Assembly (NCBI RefSeq): GCF_002280675.1 | Contig: NZ_NCEN01000004.1 | Span: 248,001 to 312,000 of the forward strand | Reading direction: 5' to 3' | Length of the DNA: 64,000 nt | DNA from: Novosphingobium sp. 32-60-15 | GTDB lineage: Bacteria > Pseudomonadota > Alphaproteobacteria > Sphingomonadales > Sphingomonadaceae | Part shown: positions 28,947 to 37,175 of the stretch, piece by piece | Layout: each line of letters opens with the position of its first letter | How positions within the stretch are numbered: the stretch's first letter is position 1 | The notes under the pieces: generated by a model | Told to the model about the DNA's origin: nothing | Databases searched by the model: none | Seen by the model: the letters and a program-made list of their open reading frames with translations, nothing else | Position numbers and translations under genes: made by a program

Positions 28947-29780
28947 ATGTCGAACAGTCCATGGGCGCATCACCGTAGCGCTAGCATTGCCGATGATATC
29001 GATTTCGAGATCAAAGGGCAGGAATTGCAGTTCCTTGAGATCGAGCTTGATCCGGGCGAAAGTGCCGTGGCCGAAGCCGGAGCGCTTGTCTGGAAAGACG
29101 CCACGATCGACATGACTACGGTATTTGGCGATGGCAGCGGCGACAGCGGTGGCGGCTTCATGGGCAAGTTGCTGGGCGCAGGCAAGCGACTGGTGACCGG
29201 GGAAAGCCTGTTCACCACCGTGTTCACCCATAACGGTCAGGGCAAGGCACGGGTTGCATTTGCATCCCCTACGCCCGGCGCGATTCTGCCAATCAAGCTT
29301 TCGGACATGGGAGGGACGCTGATTTGCCAGAAGGACAGCTTTCTTGCAGCGGCGCGCGGGGTTTCCATTGGCGTGGCGTTTCAGCGCAAAGTGTTGACAG
29401 GCCTGTTCGGCGGCGAAGGCTTTATCATGCAAAAGCTGGAAGGCGACGGCTGGGTGTTCGTGCAGATGGGCGGCACCGTTGTCGAACGTGAATTGCGCGC
29501 GGGCGAAGAATTGCATGTCGATACGGGCTGTCTTGCCGCATATACCCCATCGGTCGATTTTGATCTTGTGACCGCAGGTGGTGTGCGTAGCGTATTGTTC
29601 GGCGGTGAAGGACTGTTCTTTGCGCGGTTGCGCGGGCCCGGCAAAGTATGGATTCAGTCTCTACCATTCTCGCGCCTTGCCGGTCGGATGCTGGCAGCCG
29701 CAGGATCGCGCGGGGGGCAGAACCGTGGTGAGGGATCAATCCTTGGCGAGCTGGGAGATTTCATCGGCGGCAATCACTGA
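28947..29780 (+). CDS. AIM24/TIGR00266-family protein
   Basis: 277 residues from ATG 28947, with AAGGAG 9 bases upstream. The family, related to yeast mitochondrial AIM24, forms beta-rich trimer-like folds of unknown activity. Key segments are GQELQFLEIELDPGESAVAE, an internal glycine-rich loop DGSGDSGGGFMGKLLGAGKR, and GGEGLFFARLRGPGKVWIQS near the C-terminus, which is the strongest family signature. It stands alone with its own terminator. Function unknown. Confidence 0.85.
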   Translation: MSNSPWAHHRSASIADDIDFEIKGQELQFLEIELDPGESAVAEAGALVWKDATIDMTTVFGDGSGDSGGGFMGKLLGAGKRLVTGESLFTTVFTHNGQGKARVAFASPTPGAILPIKLSDMGGTLICQKDSFLAAARGVSIGVAFQRKVLTGLFGGEGFIMQKLEGDGWVFVQMGGTVVERELRAGEELHVDTGCLAAYTPSVDFDLVTAGGVRSVLFGGEGLFFARLRGPGKVWIQSLPFSRLAGRMLAAAGSRGGQNRGEGSILGELGDFIGGNH

Positions 29781-29807
29781 TTGCGGTCAAGCGCTGATCA
29801 ACGAAGA

Positions 29808-29833
29808 ACGGGAGCATGGCTGCTCCCGTTTTT
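29808..29833 (+). terminator. Intrinsic terminator of the AIM24 gene
   Basis: Perfect 9-bp stem (29808-29816 with 29821-29829), loop TGGC, followed by a run of T. Confidence 0.88.
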
Positions 29834-29863
29834 CACATCAACACGGTGATTGATCAAATAGCC

Positions 29864-30070
29864 CTACGAAGACGCCACCAAACGGAGTTGCGGGCGATTG
29901 GCAAGTTCCCAACCCATGTCACCTGTCCGGTTTTCGAGACTGTCCCTTAAACAATCAACAGCCATAGCGAGATGCAACGCTGCCATGGCTTGGCCGTGGG
30001 TATCAAGTTCACCCAATGCGTTGGCCAACGATTCATAGACCTGGTCAAGCGACCTTGCTGATGTCTGCAT
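29864..30070 (-). CDS. Small protein of unknown function
   Basis: 68 residues from ATG 30070, chosen because GGGGGC lies 8 bases upstream; in-frame starts at 30085 and 30124 are possible. The sequence MQTSARSLDQVYESLANAL and GQAMAALHLAMAVDCLRDSL looks like two amphipathic helices and is of protein-like composition. No signal peptide or known motif is seen. It converges on the AIM24 gene. Confidence 0.5.
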   Translation of the reverse strand: MQTSARSLDQVYESLANALGELDTHGQAMAALHLAMAVDCLRDSLENRTGDMGWELANRPQLRLVASS

Positions 30071-30595
30071 AACGACAGCCCCCATCCTTGTCTCGTTTGA
30101 CCGACAGACCGGTTGGTCCTTCAAAGGTCATCGCGTTGGTCGCCTGTGCTTAGCGACACAATGCCCAAGAAAAAGCAAAGAATGCACCGCTTATGATCAA
30201 ACCACGCGAGTAAGATTGCGGTCTATGATGGAGAGATTCGCAAAATACTTACAGTTCTGACAGTTAGCCAGACAAACGAAGCCGCAATGCAATATCTGGC
30301 TTTTCAAAAAAATCTGCAAAATTTCGTTCATTTTGGCCGAATTGCGAATATGCGCGAACGCAAGCGTATTCGAGCAAGATTTTGCGCCTTGCATAAAGTC
30401 GTCACTTCCGAATGATTCGGTTTTGGAGTGCAACCGCTGGCCAAGACCGAGGCACAAAAACCGGTCAAATGCCGCGCCAGATAATGCACCAGTGCTATGG
30501 CGTTAATTATTCCAAACCCGAACAGTTCGCAGCCGCGAAGACACGTTTTTGCAGTGCACTTTTGATGGGCACAAATGCGATTTCGGGGAATTGCT
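30071..30595. other. 525-bp AT-rich intergenic stretch, no gene supported
   Basis: Clearly AT-richer than its surroundings. It must contain the promoter of the small minus-strand gene to its left and the 3' end of the kinase operon to its right. A frame on the plus strand (30287-30415, 42 residues from an ATG) is open but has no ribosome site. I see no strong terminator, tRNA or repeat. Confidence 0.4.
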
Positions 30596-31663
30596 TTACC
30601 GGCAACGCTCCATGGCTTCGCGGGCGAGCCTTGCGAGCACGGGGAAAGCCTCGGCACGATCCTTAGCGCTGGCAGAGGCGGCCGTTCCGCGCAAATACCG
30701 CCCTTTTATGCCGTGAAAAATTGCCGCAAGCCGGAAATAATTAAACGCCACATAGAAGTCCCACGACGCAATGGCTTGGCGATTTGTGCGGCGGCAATAA
30801 GCGGCAACATATTCCGCTTCTGTTGGAATGTTAAGCGCCGCCAAGTCTACGCCTTCAAGGCCTGCGACGATATTTGCCGGCATGTGATACATCATCGCAT
30901 GATAAGCAAAATCAGCGAGCGGATGACCAAGCGTCGAAAGCTCCCAGTCCAATACCGCAATCACGCGCGGTTCGGTTGGATGGAAGATCATGTTATCACA
31001 GCGGAAATCGCCGTGAACCACGCTGGTTTCATCACCTTCGGGAATGGCCGTTGGCAGCCATTCGACAAGAGCATCCATGTTGGGATCGCGCCCGGCCAAC
31101 TCGTCTTCCAGATACTGACGCGACCAGCGGCCAACTTGACGCGCAAAGTAGTTTCCAGGCTTGCCATAATCACCAAGGCCGACTGCTTCGGGATCAATCG
31201 CGTGAAGTTGTGCGATGGTTGCGTTCATCGCATCAAAATACGCGGGTCGATCTTCACGGGACACTTCAGGGAATGTCGCGTCCCAAAAAATGCGGCCCTC
31301 GACCATTTCCATCACATAGAACCAACTGCCGAGCACGGCATCGTCTGTGCATAGGCCATAAACCTTGGCGACCGGGAAACCGACCGACCCCAGCGCCGTC
31401 AGGACCTGGGCCTCACGCTCAACCGCGTGGGCACCCTTTAACACCGGCCCTGGTGGTTTGCGGCGCAAGACATAGCTGCGTGTCGGGGTAACCAACTTAT
31501 ACGTCGGGTTTGATTGACCGCCTTTAAACTGTTCAACGCTTAGTGGGCCATCAAAGCCTGCGACGTGTTCGGTCATCCACGCGACGAGCGCTGCCTGATC
31601 AAAGCTGTAACCTTCACGGACAGGGGTGGTGCCCGCGTTGGCGTTTTGTGCGGTTGCGTTCAC
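30596..31663 (-). CDS. APH-family acyl-CoA-associated kinase (LvaA/ACAD10-like)
   Basis: 355 residues from GTG 31663, whose GTGA overlaps the stop of the acyl-CoA dehydrogenase gene; longer frames would run far into that gene. It has the aminoglycoside-phosphotransferase fold: the glycine-loop region GGQSNPTYKLVTP, the Brenner motif VVHGDFRCDNMIFHP (catalytic Asp and Asn) and the metal-binding AVLDWELSTLGHP. Genes of this type paired with acyl-CoA dehydrogenases are not drug-resistance enzymes. In Pseudomonas LvaA and in the kinase domains of mammalian ACAD10/11 they phosphorylate 4-hydroxyacyl-CoA so the partner can remove the hydroxyl. The chain length of the substrate is unknown. Confidence 0.85.
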   Translation of the reverse strand: MNATAQNANAGTTPVREGYSFDQAALVAWMTEHVAGFDGPLSVEQFKGGQSNPTYKLVTPTRSYVLRRKPPGPVLKGAHAVEREAQVLTALGSVGFPVAKVYGLCTDDAVLGSWFYVMEMVEGRIFWDATFPEVSREDRPAYFDAMNATIAQLHAIDPEAVGLGDYGKPGNYFARQVGRWSRQYLEDELAGRDPNMDALVEWLPTAIPEGDETSVVHGDFRCDNMIFHPTEPRVIAVLDWELSTLGHPLADFAYHAMMYHMPANIVAGLEGVDLAALNIPTEAEYVAAYCRRTNRQAIASWDFYVAFNYFRLAAIFHGIKGRYLRGTAASASAKDRAEAFPVLARLAREAMERCR

Positions 31664-32850
31664 GCTGTTACCGGCTGTGCTTGGCGCCAATCGCGGCGGA
31701 TCTTCTTGGCAAGGCTCCACTTATGGACTTCGGTCGGGCCATCATAGATACGGAAGGCGCGGACTTCGCGGAACATTTGTTCGACGATGGTATCGGTGGT
31801 TACGCCGCTGCCACCCATCACCTGCACGCATTTATCAGCCACGCGCATCAGCGCTTCGGACACGGCGACTTTGGCCATCGAACTTTCGACCGTGCCGAGC
31901 GATCCGGTATCGAGCACGCCTGCGCACCAATCAATCATCAGTTCAGCCTGCTTCAGATCAATCATATTTTCGGCGAGCATGAAGCCGACGCCTTCATGTT
32001 CGATCAAGTGTTTACCAAAGGCCATACGCTTGCAAGCATATTCCGTAGCGATTTCTTGCGACCGGATGCAACCGCCAAGCCAGCGCATGCAATGCGACAA
32101 GCGCGCCGGACTGAGCCGGATTTGGGCATATTTGAAACCTTCGCCGGGTTCACCCAGCATATGGTCTGATGACACGCGCAAGTTTTCGATAGCGATTATG
32201 GCATGGCCGCCCGGCATATTGCTATCGATCGTATTTGGGACGCGTTCGATACGGATTGCCGGATCGGGCAGGTCAACCAGGAACATACATGCCCCGCCCT
32301 GTTCATCTTTGGCCATGACAATGCCCACTTTGGCACCCTTGGCCCCGGTGATGAACGCCTTGCGACCATTGATGACCCAGTGATTGCCATCGCGCTTGCA
32401 AAGCGTTTGCATCATCAAAGGATCAGACCCGGCGCCGCCTTCGCTGGCAGGTTCGGTCATGAAGAACGCCGAGCGTGATTCGCCCGATACAAGCTGCTTA
32501 AGGAAGCGATCCTTTAGTTCGGGGCTGCCTACTTTGCCGAGCAGATACATGTTCCCCTCGTCCGGCGCCTGCGTGTTACACGCCAACATGCCGAGCGGAG
32601 ACAGGCCCGAGCGGATCAAGACAACGGCAGTCTCACGCTGGTTCAAATGGCGACCGTCGGGCAGAATATGGGGCGTCAAAACGCCAGCTTCACGGGCAAG
32701 TGCGCGCATTTCGTGCACCATCTCGTCAAGCGGGGCACCGTGATCGTCACGGCGGGGATCGCTTTCGTAAGGGATGATGACATCGCGGACGAAACGTTCA
32801 ACACGATCTGCAATTTCCAATGCAGCGTCCATGCCTATGCCCGGTGTCAT
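31660..32850 (-). CDS. Acyl-CoA dehydrogenase paired with an APH kinase
   Basis: 396 residues from ATG 32850, with AGGAG 7 bases upstream. Acyl-CoA dehydrogenase fold: FAD-binding segment MTEPASEGGAGSDPLMMQT, the WVINGRKAFITGA strand, the helix ALMRVADKCVQVMGGSGVTTDT and the C-terminal YDGPTEVHKWSLAKKIRRD. It is closest in architecture to the dehydrogenase half of ACAD10/11. It is the first gene of a two-gene operon with the kinase, and divergent from a TetR gene. Confidence 0.9.
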   Translation of the reverse strand: MTPGIGMDAALEIADRVERFVRDVIIPYESDPRRDDHGAPLDEMVHEMRALAREAGVLTPHILPDGRHLNQRETAVVLIRSGLSPLGMLACNTQAPDEGNMYLLGKVGSPELKDRFLKQLVSGESRSAFFMTEPASEGGAGSDPLMMQTLCKRDGNHWVINGRKAFITGAKGAKVGIVMAKDEQGGACMFLVDLPDPAIRIERVPNTIDSNMPGGHAIIAIENLRVSSDHMLGEPGEGFKYAQIRLSPARLSHCMRWLGGCIRSQEIATEYACKRMAFGKHLIEHEGVGFMLAENMIDLKQAELMIDWCAGVLDTGSLGTVESSMAKVAVSEALMRVADKCVQVMGGSGVTTDTIVEQMFREVRAFRIYDGPTEVHKWSLAKKIRRDWRQAQPVTA

Positions 32851-32961
32851 TCGCACTCTCCTGTTTCGCGGTCAGCTTCGTGTTTTGATCAATCGACCCG
32901 CCATCTTGCAAGCGAACGATACCGAGCCACATACTGATTTGGCAACTCTTCAGAATAATAG

Positions 32962-32975
32962 CTACTGACAAGTAG
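32962..32975. promoter_or_regulatory. Dyad operator between the dehydrogenase and TetR genes
   Basis: CTACT-GACA-AGTAG is a perfect 5+5 inverted repeat, 14 bp in all, placed midway in the 213-bp divergent region. It is a candidate site for the neighbouring TetR protein. Confidence 0.4.
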
Positions 32976-33063
32976 GTATTGAGATTTCGGGTATCGAGGA
33001 GAAGCAGGAGATGCGATACCGTAATTCCTCTTTCAAACCGGCATTTGCGATTGGTGAAACACG

Positions 33064-33693
33064 ATGGTGAGTGACATTCCAATTGTGAAATCACCATTCA
33101 AATCCCAACAAGAGCGGCGCGACGAGCGTGAGGCGAAGCGTATGGCGGTGCTGACTGCGGCGGTGAAGATGTTCAACGCCCGGGGATATCACGCAACGTC
33201 GCTTGATGACGTGGCTGCAAGTTTGGGAGTGTCGAAGCCCACAATCTATCACTACCTTGGCAACAAAGAGCGTGTTCTGGTGGAGTGCCTGACCTTTGGT
33301 ATGGACCAGTTGCTGACCGCCGCCGCTGATGCGCGCGCAGGATTGGGCCGAGGGATTGATCGGCTGCGTGCGTTCTTGATCAGCTATGCCGAAGTCAACA
33401 TGGAAGACTTTGGGCGCTGCAACATCCTGACAGCGAATGAGACGCTGTCCCCCGATGCCCGTGAGACGATCCGGCTACTAAAGCGGCGGATTCATGCAAC
33501 GATGCAAGAACTGGTTGAAGAGGGTATTGCCGACGGATCGATTGCGCCGTGCTATGCCAAGTTCGCCGCACTGACATTGGCAAGCGCGCTGAATGGCCCC
33601 TCGCGGTGGCACAGTCCGGATGGACCGCAATCGCCTCCTGAAATCGCCGTCGCTTTGGTCAATTTCCTGACAGCAGGACTAGCGCCGCGCTGA
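33064..33693 (+). CDS. TetR-family regulator
   Basis: 209 residues. The N-terminal helix-turn-helix spans about residues 30-65 (MFNARGYHATSLDDVAASLG and VSKPTIYHYLGNKERVLVEC). It is divergent from the acyl-CoA dehydrogenase-kinase operon with a dyad between, which suggests it controls that operon, in line with the many TetR regulators that sense acyl-CoAs. Its stop codon abuts that of the convergent cytochrome c gene. Confidence 0.88.
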   Translation: MVSDIPIVKSPFKSQQERRDEREAKRMAVLTAAVKMFNARGYHATSLDDVAASLGVSKPTIYHYLGNKERVLVECLTFGMDQLLTAAADARAGLGRGIDRLRAFLISYAEVNMEDFGRCNILTANETLSPDARETIRLLKRRIHATMQELVEEGIADGSIAPCYAKFAALTLASALNGPSRWHSPDGPQSPPEIAVALVNFLTAGLAPR

Positions 33694-33703
33694 TCAGCGC
33701 GGC
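33684..33703. repeat. 20-bp perfect palindrome across two convergent stop codons
   Basis: GCCGCGCTGA and its reverse complement meet exactly between the stop of the TetR gene (TGA, 33691-33693) and the stop of the cytochrome c gene (33694-33696 on the minus strand). Both proteins thus end in Pro-Arg. As RNA it would be a hairpin in either direction without a T run; it may help end both transcripts. Confidence 0.6.
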
Positions 33704-34215
33704 TTGTAGAAATCGCGGAAGCTGGCAGGAGCGCCGCATTCACGGATCGACGTTTCAACGTGGCGCTTGCGTTCTGCAACAAGCGAAGCGGACGTCAGCG
33801 CATGATGGCGTTCAAAGCCGACTTCCTTCGCGGTGAACGGTTTGGTGCCGGGAAGCACACTCTGTCCGCCGATGCCAAACACCATGAAATTCAACATGTC
33901 GGCCAGTTGCTGATTATCGCTCAACCGGCTTTTGGCAATATTGGGCAAGCGCAACAGATAAGCGCGGGTGGCAGGCGTGCACATCATGTAGCCGACACGC
34001 CCGCGCAGTTCTGGCAATTTGGCTGGGGCGGAAATCCCCTGCACGCCGTGACATCCGGCGCAATGTTCAACGTAGTCCGCTTTGGCAAGGTCTGGATCGG
34101 TGATTGCGGCCAGGCCTTGCGCAATCGTGGTCGAACGTTGGTCATCCTTGGCAGCAAGCGCAGGAGACAGCGCGGCAAGCGCTGCTACTACACCGGCAAG
34201 AGAGGTCCAGCGCAT
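33694..34215 (-). CDS. Periplasmic monohaem cytochrome c of the amine dehydrogenase cluster
   Basis: 173 residues with a signal peptide (1-21, ending ALA-A) and one haem site CAGCH (Cys52, Cys55, His56). It starts 9 bp after the amine dehydrogenase small subunit gene and is the last gene of that operon. In the Alcaligenes faecalis aau cluster a small periplasmic monohaem cytochrome gene (orf-2) follows aauA in the same place. It could take electrons from the TTQ enzyme or help build the cofactor; the sequence does not decide. It has only one haem, so it is not a MauG, which has two. Confidence 0.85.
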   Translation of the reverse strand: MRWTSLAGVVAALAALSPALAAKDDQRSTTIAQGLAAITDPDLAKADYVEHCAGCHGVQGISAPAKLPELRGRVGYMMCTPATRAYLLRLPNIAKSRLSDNQQLADMLNFMVFGIGGQSVLPGTKPFTAKEVGFERHHALTSASLVAERKRHVETSIRECGAPASFRDFYKPR

Positions 34216-34224
34216 GGGGTTGGC

Positions 34225-34767
34225 TTACGCCGCGCCGATCATGATCGCGGTGGAGCAGTGGTATTCCATGCTGCTTGTACCGAAGCACCAGATCACGTTG
34301 TTGTTGAGTTGTGGCAGATAGACTTGCGTTTCACGGTCGGTGTTATCGCACCCGCACTGGCCGCAAGCAGGCTTGCCGCAGCAATCGCGATAGGCAATCA
34401 TGTAGGCCTTGCCGTCTTCCGGATTGATGCAAGACCCGACCCACGATACCGGCGACGGTTCCGAACCTGCCGGGCACGTATGAACGCCGCCACCGCAGCA
34501 CGTGCAAAGCGACCCGTCGATAGCGCAATACCGCCAGTAATCGCACTTGGTATCATCCTTGGTCTGGGCATTGCGCGCGAATGCGGTTTTGGCCTCTGGC
34601 GTACGGTCGGGCTTGGCTGCCTCGGCACGGCTGACGGGCAGGACCGGGAAAATGGGCGCGGCGACAAGGGCGATTCCGAGGCGCGAGATGATGCTCCGCC
34701 GTGAAGTGCGGCCAGCAAAGCGCCGCAGCAGCTTTTCGCCAATCGCGTCGGGATTAAACGTCTTCAT
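34225..34767 (-). CDS. aauA: TTQ amine dehydrogenase small subunit
   Basis: 180 residues with an AGGGGG ribosome site. A long leader carries twin arginines (RTSRRSIIS, then a hydrophobic stretch to about 50), so Tat export is likely. The mature part is cysteine-rich (CDYWRYC, CTCCGGG, DCCGKPACGQCGC), with disulphides typical of the family. Trp109 (in VSWVGSC) and Trp160 (in NVIWCFG) fall at the two positions crosslinked to tryptophan tryptophylquinone, and Asp128 (in YRDCCG) matches the catalytic Asp of aromatic amine dehydrogenase. It oxidises primary amines to aldehydes plus ammonia. Gene order favours the aromatic (aau) over the methylamine (mau) type, but substrate specificity is inferred. 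Confidence 0.93.
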   Translation of the reverse strand: MKTFNPDAIGEKLLRRFAGRTSRRSIISRLGIALVAAPIFPVLPVSRAEAAKPDRTPEAKTAFARNAQTKDDTKCDYWRYCAIDGSLCTCCGGGVHTCPAGSEPSPVSWVGSCINPEDGKAYMIAYRDCCGKPACGQCGCDNTDRETQVYLPQLNNNVIWCFGTSSMEYHCSTAIMIGAA

Positions 34768-34799
34768 GCAATTGCCCCCTATTCACGATTTTCCGGCGC

Positions 34800-35405
34800 T
34801 CATGCTGCCTGAACTTTAAGCTGCGATATGTAGTCCTGGACCGAAGCGATGCCCATTTCATGCGCAATGACAAGGCTTTCGAGATGTTCACGGCTGTTGA
34901 CGAGGCCCTTGGAAAGGATCGTGCCTTCGCTGTCGAGCAGGACAGCATAGGGCAGTTTGCCAACTTCGAACGCCTGGCCAACTTCAGGGCCGTTGATGAA
35001 ACGGTATCTTTCCAGTCCATGCTGGGCGATCATCGCCTGCTGCGCCGAAACTTCGTCATCACCAACGAATGTCAGGTCCAGCCGTTCGTCATGTGCGAAA
35101 GACCGCGCTGCGGGGATCAAGCCCTTGCACAGCGGGCAAGTTGCCGAGACGAACATGAGCAGGCGCAGCGGCATGGACTTTGCTTGCCCTCCAACGATGA
35201 CAGACTTGCCTTCAAGCGTTTGTGCGGGAACCGCTGGCGCTTTGCTGCCAACGGCTGCTGAACCACCGCTGGTCGTGAGCGCGCCTGCAGGAGCGACACG
35301 CATATGCAGCACGCCAACTTGACGAGCGAGCGCGAGCAGCATCAGCACCAGGCCAAGAATGACAAGCCAGGAAATGACCTGGCTGACGATGAGGGCAGTC
35401 ATCAT
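34800..35405 (-). CDS. aauD: MauD-type thioredoxin-like disulphide protein
   Basis: 201 residues from ATG 35405, with AAGGA 7 bases upstream; the ATG overlaps the stop of the mauE-type gene. It has an N-terminal membrane anchor (about residues 5-27) and a periplasmic thioredoxin-like domain with the redox pair CPLC (Cys90, Cys93) in FVSATCPLCKGLIP. MauD is needed to form the many disulphides of the small subunit. It lies between mauE and the small-subunit gene, as in both mau and aau clusters. Confidence 0.9.
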   Translation of the reverse strand: MMTALIVSQVISWLVILGLVLMLLALARQVGVLHMRVAPAGALTTSGGSAAVGSKAPAVPAQTLEGKSVIVGGQAKSMPLRLLMFVSATCPLCKGLIPAARSFAHDERLDLTFVGDDEVSAQQAMIAQHGLERYRFINGPEVGQAFEVGKLPYAVLLDSEGTILSKGLVNSREHLESLVIAHEMGIASVQDYISQLKVQAA

Positions 35406-35953
35406 CGGGAATTCCTTTCCATGGTAGCAAGCGGCCCTGCGGCCAGCGCCGCAAGCACATTGACCAGATGAGTCAAAAGATAGAGCGCGACACCGCCAGC
35501 CAGCGCTATCAACCATTCGGCGGTTGCAAAGGCAGGCGTCGTGACGAGCGTGGGAACGAGCAACATGGCCAAGGCCAGATTGCGGAAAACCAATGTACGG
35601 CTGAGCGGTTGGCGCAGTTCAGACCGGCCGCAACCGCAATCAATGTGGGCGCGGCCCCTCCCGATATTAATCGCCATGGCAGCAGCAAACGCAAGCAGCA
35701 GTGCAATGGCCGGAGCTGCAAACAGGCCAATCCCCACGACCAGAGACACGCCCACAACACATTCGAGCACAGGCAGCGCAAATGCGACGGGTGCGACCAA
35801 AGCTTCGGGCAGCAACCGGTAATTGGCGACGACACCGGGAAAGACGCGGCGGCTGCGCAATTTGGCAAGACCTGCGGTGATGAAAACAAGACCTACGCCC
35901 ATGGCCGCAGCCCCACCGGTAATGGCAATGGCAGATGTGCCAAGCGGGTTCAC
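35402..35953 (-). CDS. aauE: MauE-type membrane protein
   Basis: 183 residues, about four to five hydrophobic segments, DoxX-like/MauE family. It starts at GTG in a GTGA overlap with the large-subunit gene. A CGCGRSE pair of cysteines (DCGCGRSEL) in a loop could exchange electrons with MauD. MauE is required with MauD for folding and export of the small subunit. Confidence 0.88.
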   Translation of the reverse strand: MNPLGTSAIAITGGAAAMGVGLVFITAGLAKLRSRRVFPGVVANYRLLPEALVAPVAFALPVLECVVGVSLVVGIGLFAAPAIALLLAFAAAMAINIGRGRAHIDCGCGRSELRQPLSRTLVFRNLALAMLLVPTLVTTPAFATAEWLIALAGGVALYLLTHLVNVLAALAAGPLATMERNSR

Positions 35954-37116
35954 ATCGGCTCCACGACAGTGATGTGGCCGCCGCCAGCGTTCTCGATTGC
36001 ATGCTTGATCTCGCCAGTCTTGGCATCAAGGATGGTGGCATTGTTCTTGCGATCAGTGATCATGATCAAAGCAGCATCGTCTTGCGTCACTTCAATGTTG
36101 TGCACCGGGCTTTTGATCGGGATGCGCTTCGTGACCTTTTTGGATGTCAAATCAAGCGCCCAGATTTCATCCCCGCCGTGCTTGTGTGTCCAGTATTCAC
36201 CCATGTGCATCAGCACATAAAGCGTGGAGGTAGGGCGATGAAGCGCCATGACTTGCGAGCCGCCGGGGAACCACGCAATATCCAGCGGCTTGGTATCGGC
36301 AGCGCGCAATCCGGCTGCTTGCTGGATTGAAAAGGGTTCACTGACCACCGGCTTGGCGCTGATCGCGGCCGTGCGGACCATGCCGGTATAGCTCAGAAAC
36401 ACCGCCTGCTTCTTTTTACGATCATAAGCGAAGTTGGCAAAAATGGGATCCGCTGCCGCATCAAAGAAGGGTTCTGTGCGGGTAATCTCTTGCGAGGCCC
36501 CTTTGACCGCAATAGTAGCCAACGTGCCATCTGCGCACAGAGACGAGAAACCGACGCCGGGATTGGGGATCAGGTTGGCGCATCCGGGCAGTTCGATGGC
36601 GCGGACAAACTTGCGCTTCACCAAATCGATCACGTTGACTGACGAGGCTGGATCGAAGTTGTAATCGTAAGCGGTTTTGCCATCATCGCTCAACATGAAG
36701 TTGGTTTTCAACCCGCCAATGATGAGCCGCCCCGGTGTCGGAATTTCCGTGAGGAGCTTGAGCGTCTTGGCATCATACACAGCTACGAGATCTTGCCGCG
36801 TGCCGCGATTGCCCTTGGTCCAGATCGTTTCGGCAACGTAATAGACCTTGCCTGCCGGATCGATAGCCATATCGGAATCGCGGCCTGTTGCGATCATACC
36901 GATCATCTTGCCTGTGGCGGAATCAAAGATGCTCGACCCTGCCGAACCCCAACCGCCCTTCACGAAAAACCAGCCAGTTTTGGGTGGTTCAAGCGTGTTG
37001 ACCGTCGCTTCTTCAGCCTCGGCCACGATCGTTTCGGCGAGCGCCGGCATGGCCAGCGAACTTGCGACAACGCCCGTCAAAAGCATACACGCCAACTTGC
37101 TGCGCAACAGCGTCAT
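35950..37116 (-). CDS. aauB: TTQ amine dehydrogenase large subunit
   Basis: 388 residues from ATG 37116, with AAGGGGG 5 bases upstream; the open frame continues upstream without homology. A Sec signal peptide ends at about residue 25 (MPALA-E). The body is the seven-bladed beta-propeller of the amine dehydrogenase heavy chain, with repeated segments such as KVYYVAETIWTKGNRGTRQD, YVLMHMGEYWTHKHGGDEIW and the C-terminal TGEIKHAIENAGGG. Two large and two small subunits form the periplasmic enzyme. It is the first gene of the five-gene operon. Confidence 0.92.
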   Translation of the reverse strand: MTLLRSKLACMLLTGVVASSLAMPALAETIVAEAEEATVNTLEPPKTGWFFVKGGWGSAGSSIFDSATGKMIGMIATGRDSDMAIDPAGKVYYVAETIWTKGNRGTRQDLVAVYDAKTLKLLTEIPTPGRLIIGGLKTNFMLSDDGKTAYDYNFDPASSVNVIDLVKRKFVRAIELPGCANLIPNPGVGFSSLCADGTLATIAVKGASQEITRTEPFFDAAADPIFANFAYDRKKKQAVFLSYTGMVRTAAISAKPVVSEPFSIQQAAGLRAADTKPLDIAWFPGGSQVMALHRPTSTLYVLMHMGEYWTHKHGGDEIWALDLTSKKVTKRIPIKSPVHNIEVTQDDAALIMITDRKNNATILDAKTGEIKHAIENAGGGHITVVEPM

Positions 37117-37175
37117 CATGGCCCCCTTAAATGATGATTGAAGTTTTGACGCATGTCCAGATTCGGTCAAGTTCC

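Noticed and set aside
30287-30415. 42-residue frame in the long AT-rich gap
   Set aside because: No ribosome site, no known motif, and the frame is open upstream without a start; most likely chance.
30596-31663. Aminoglycoside resistance gene
   Set aside because: The HGD and DWE motifs are shared with resistance kinases, but pairing with an acyl-CoA dehydrogenase places it in the acyl-CoA-associated subgroup.
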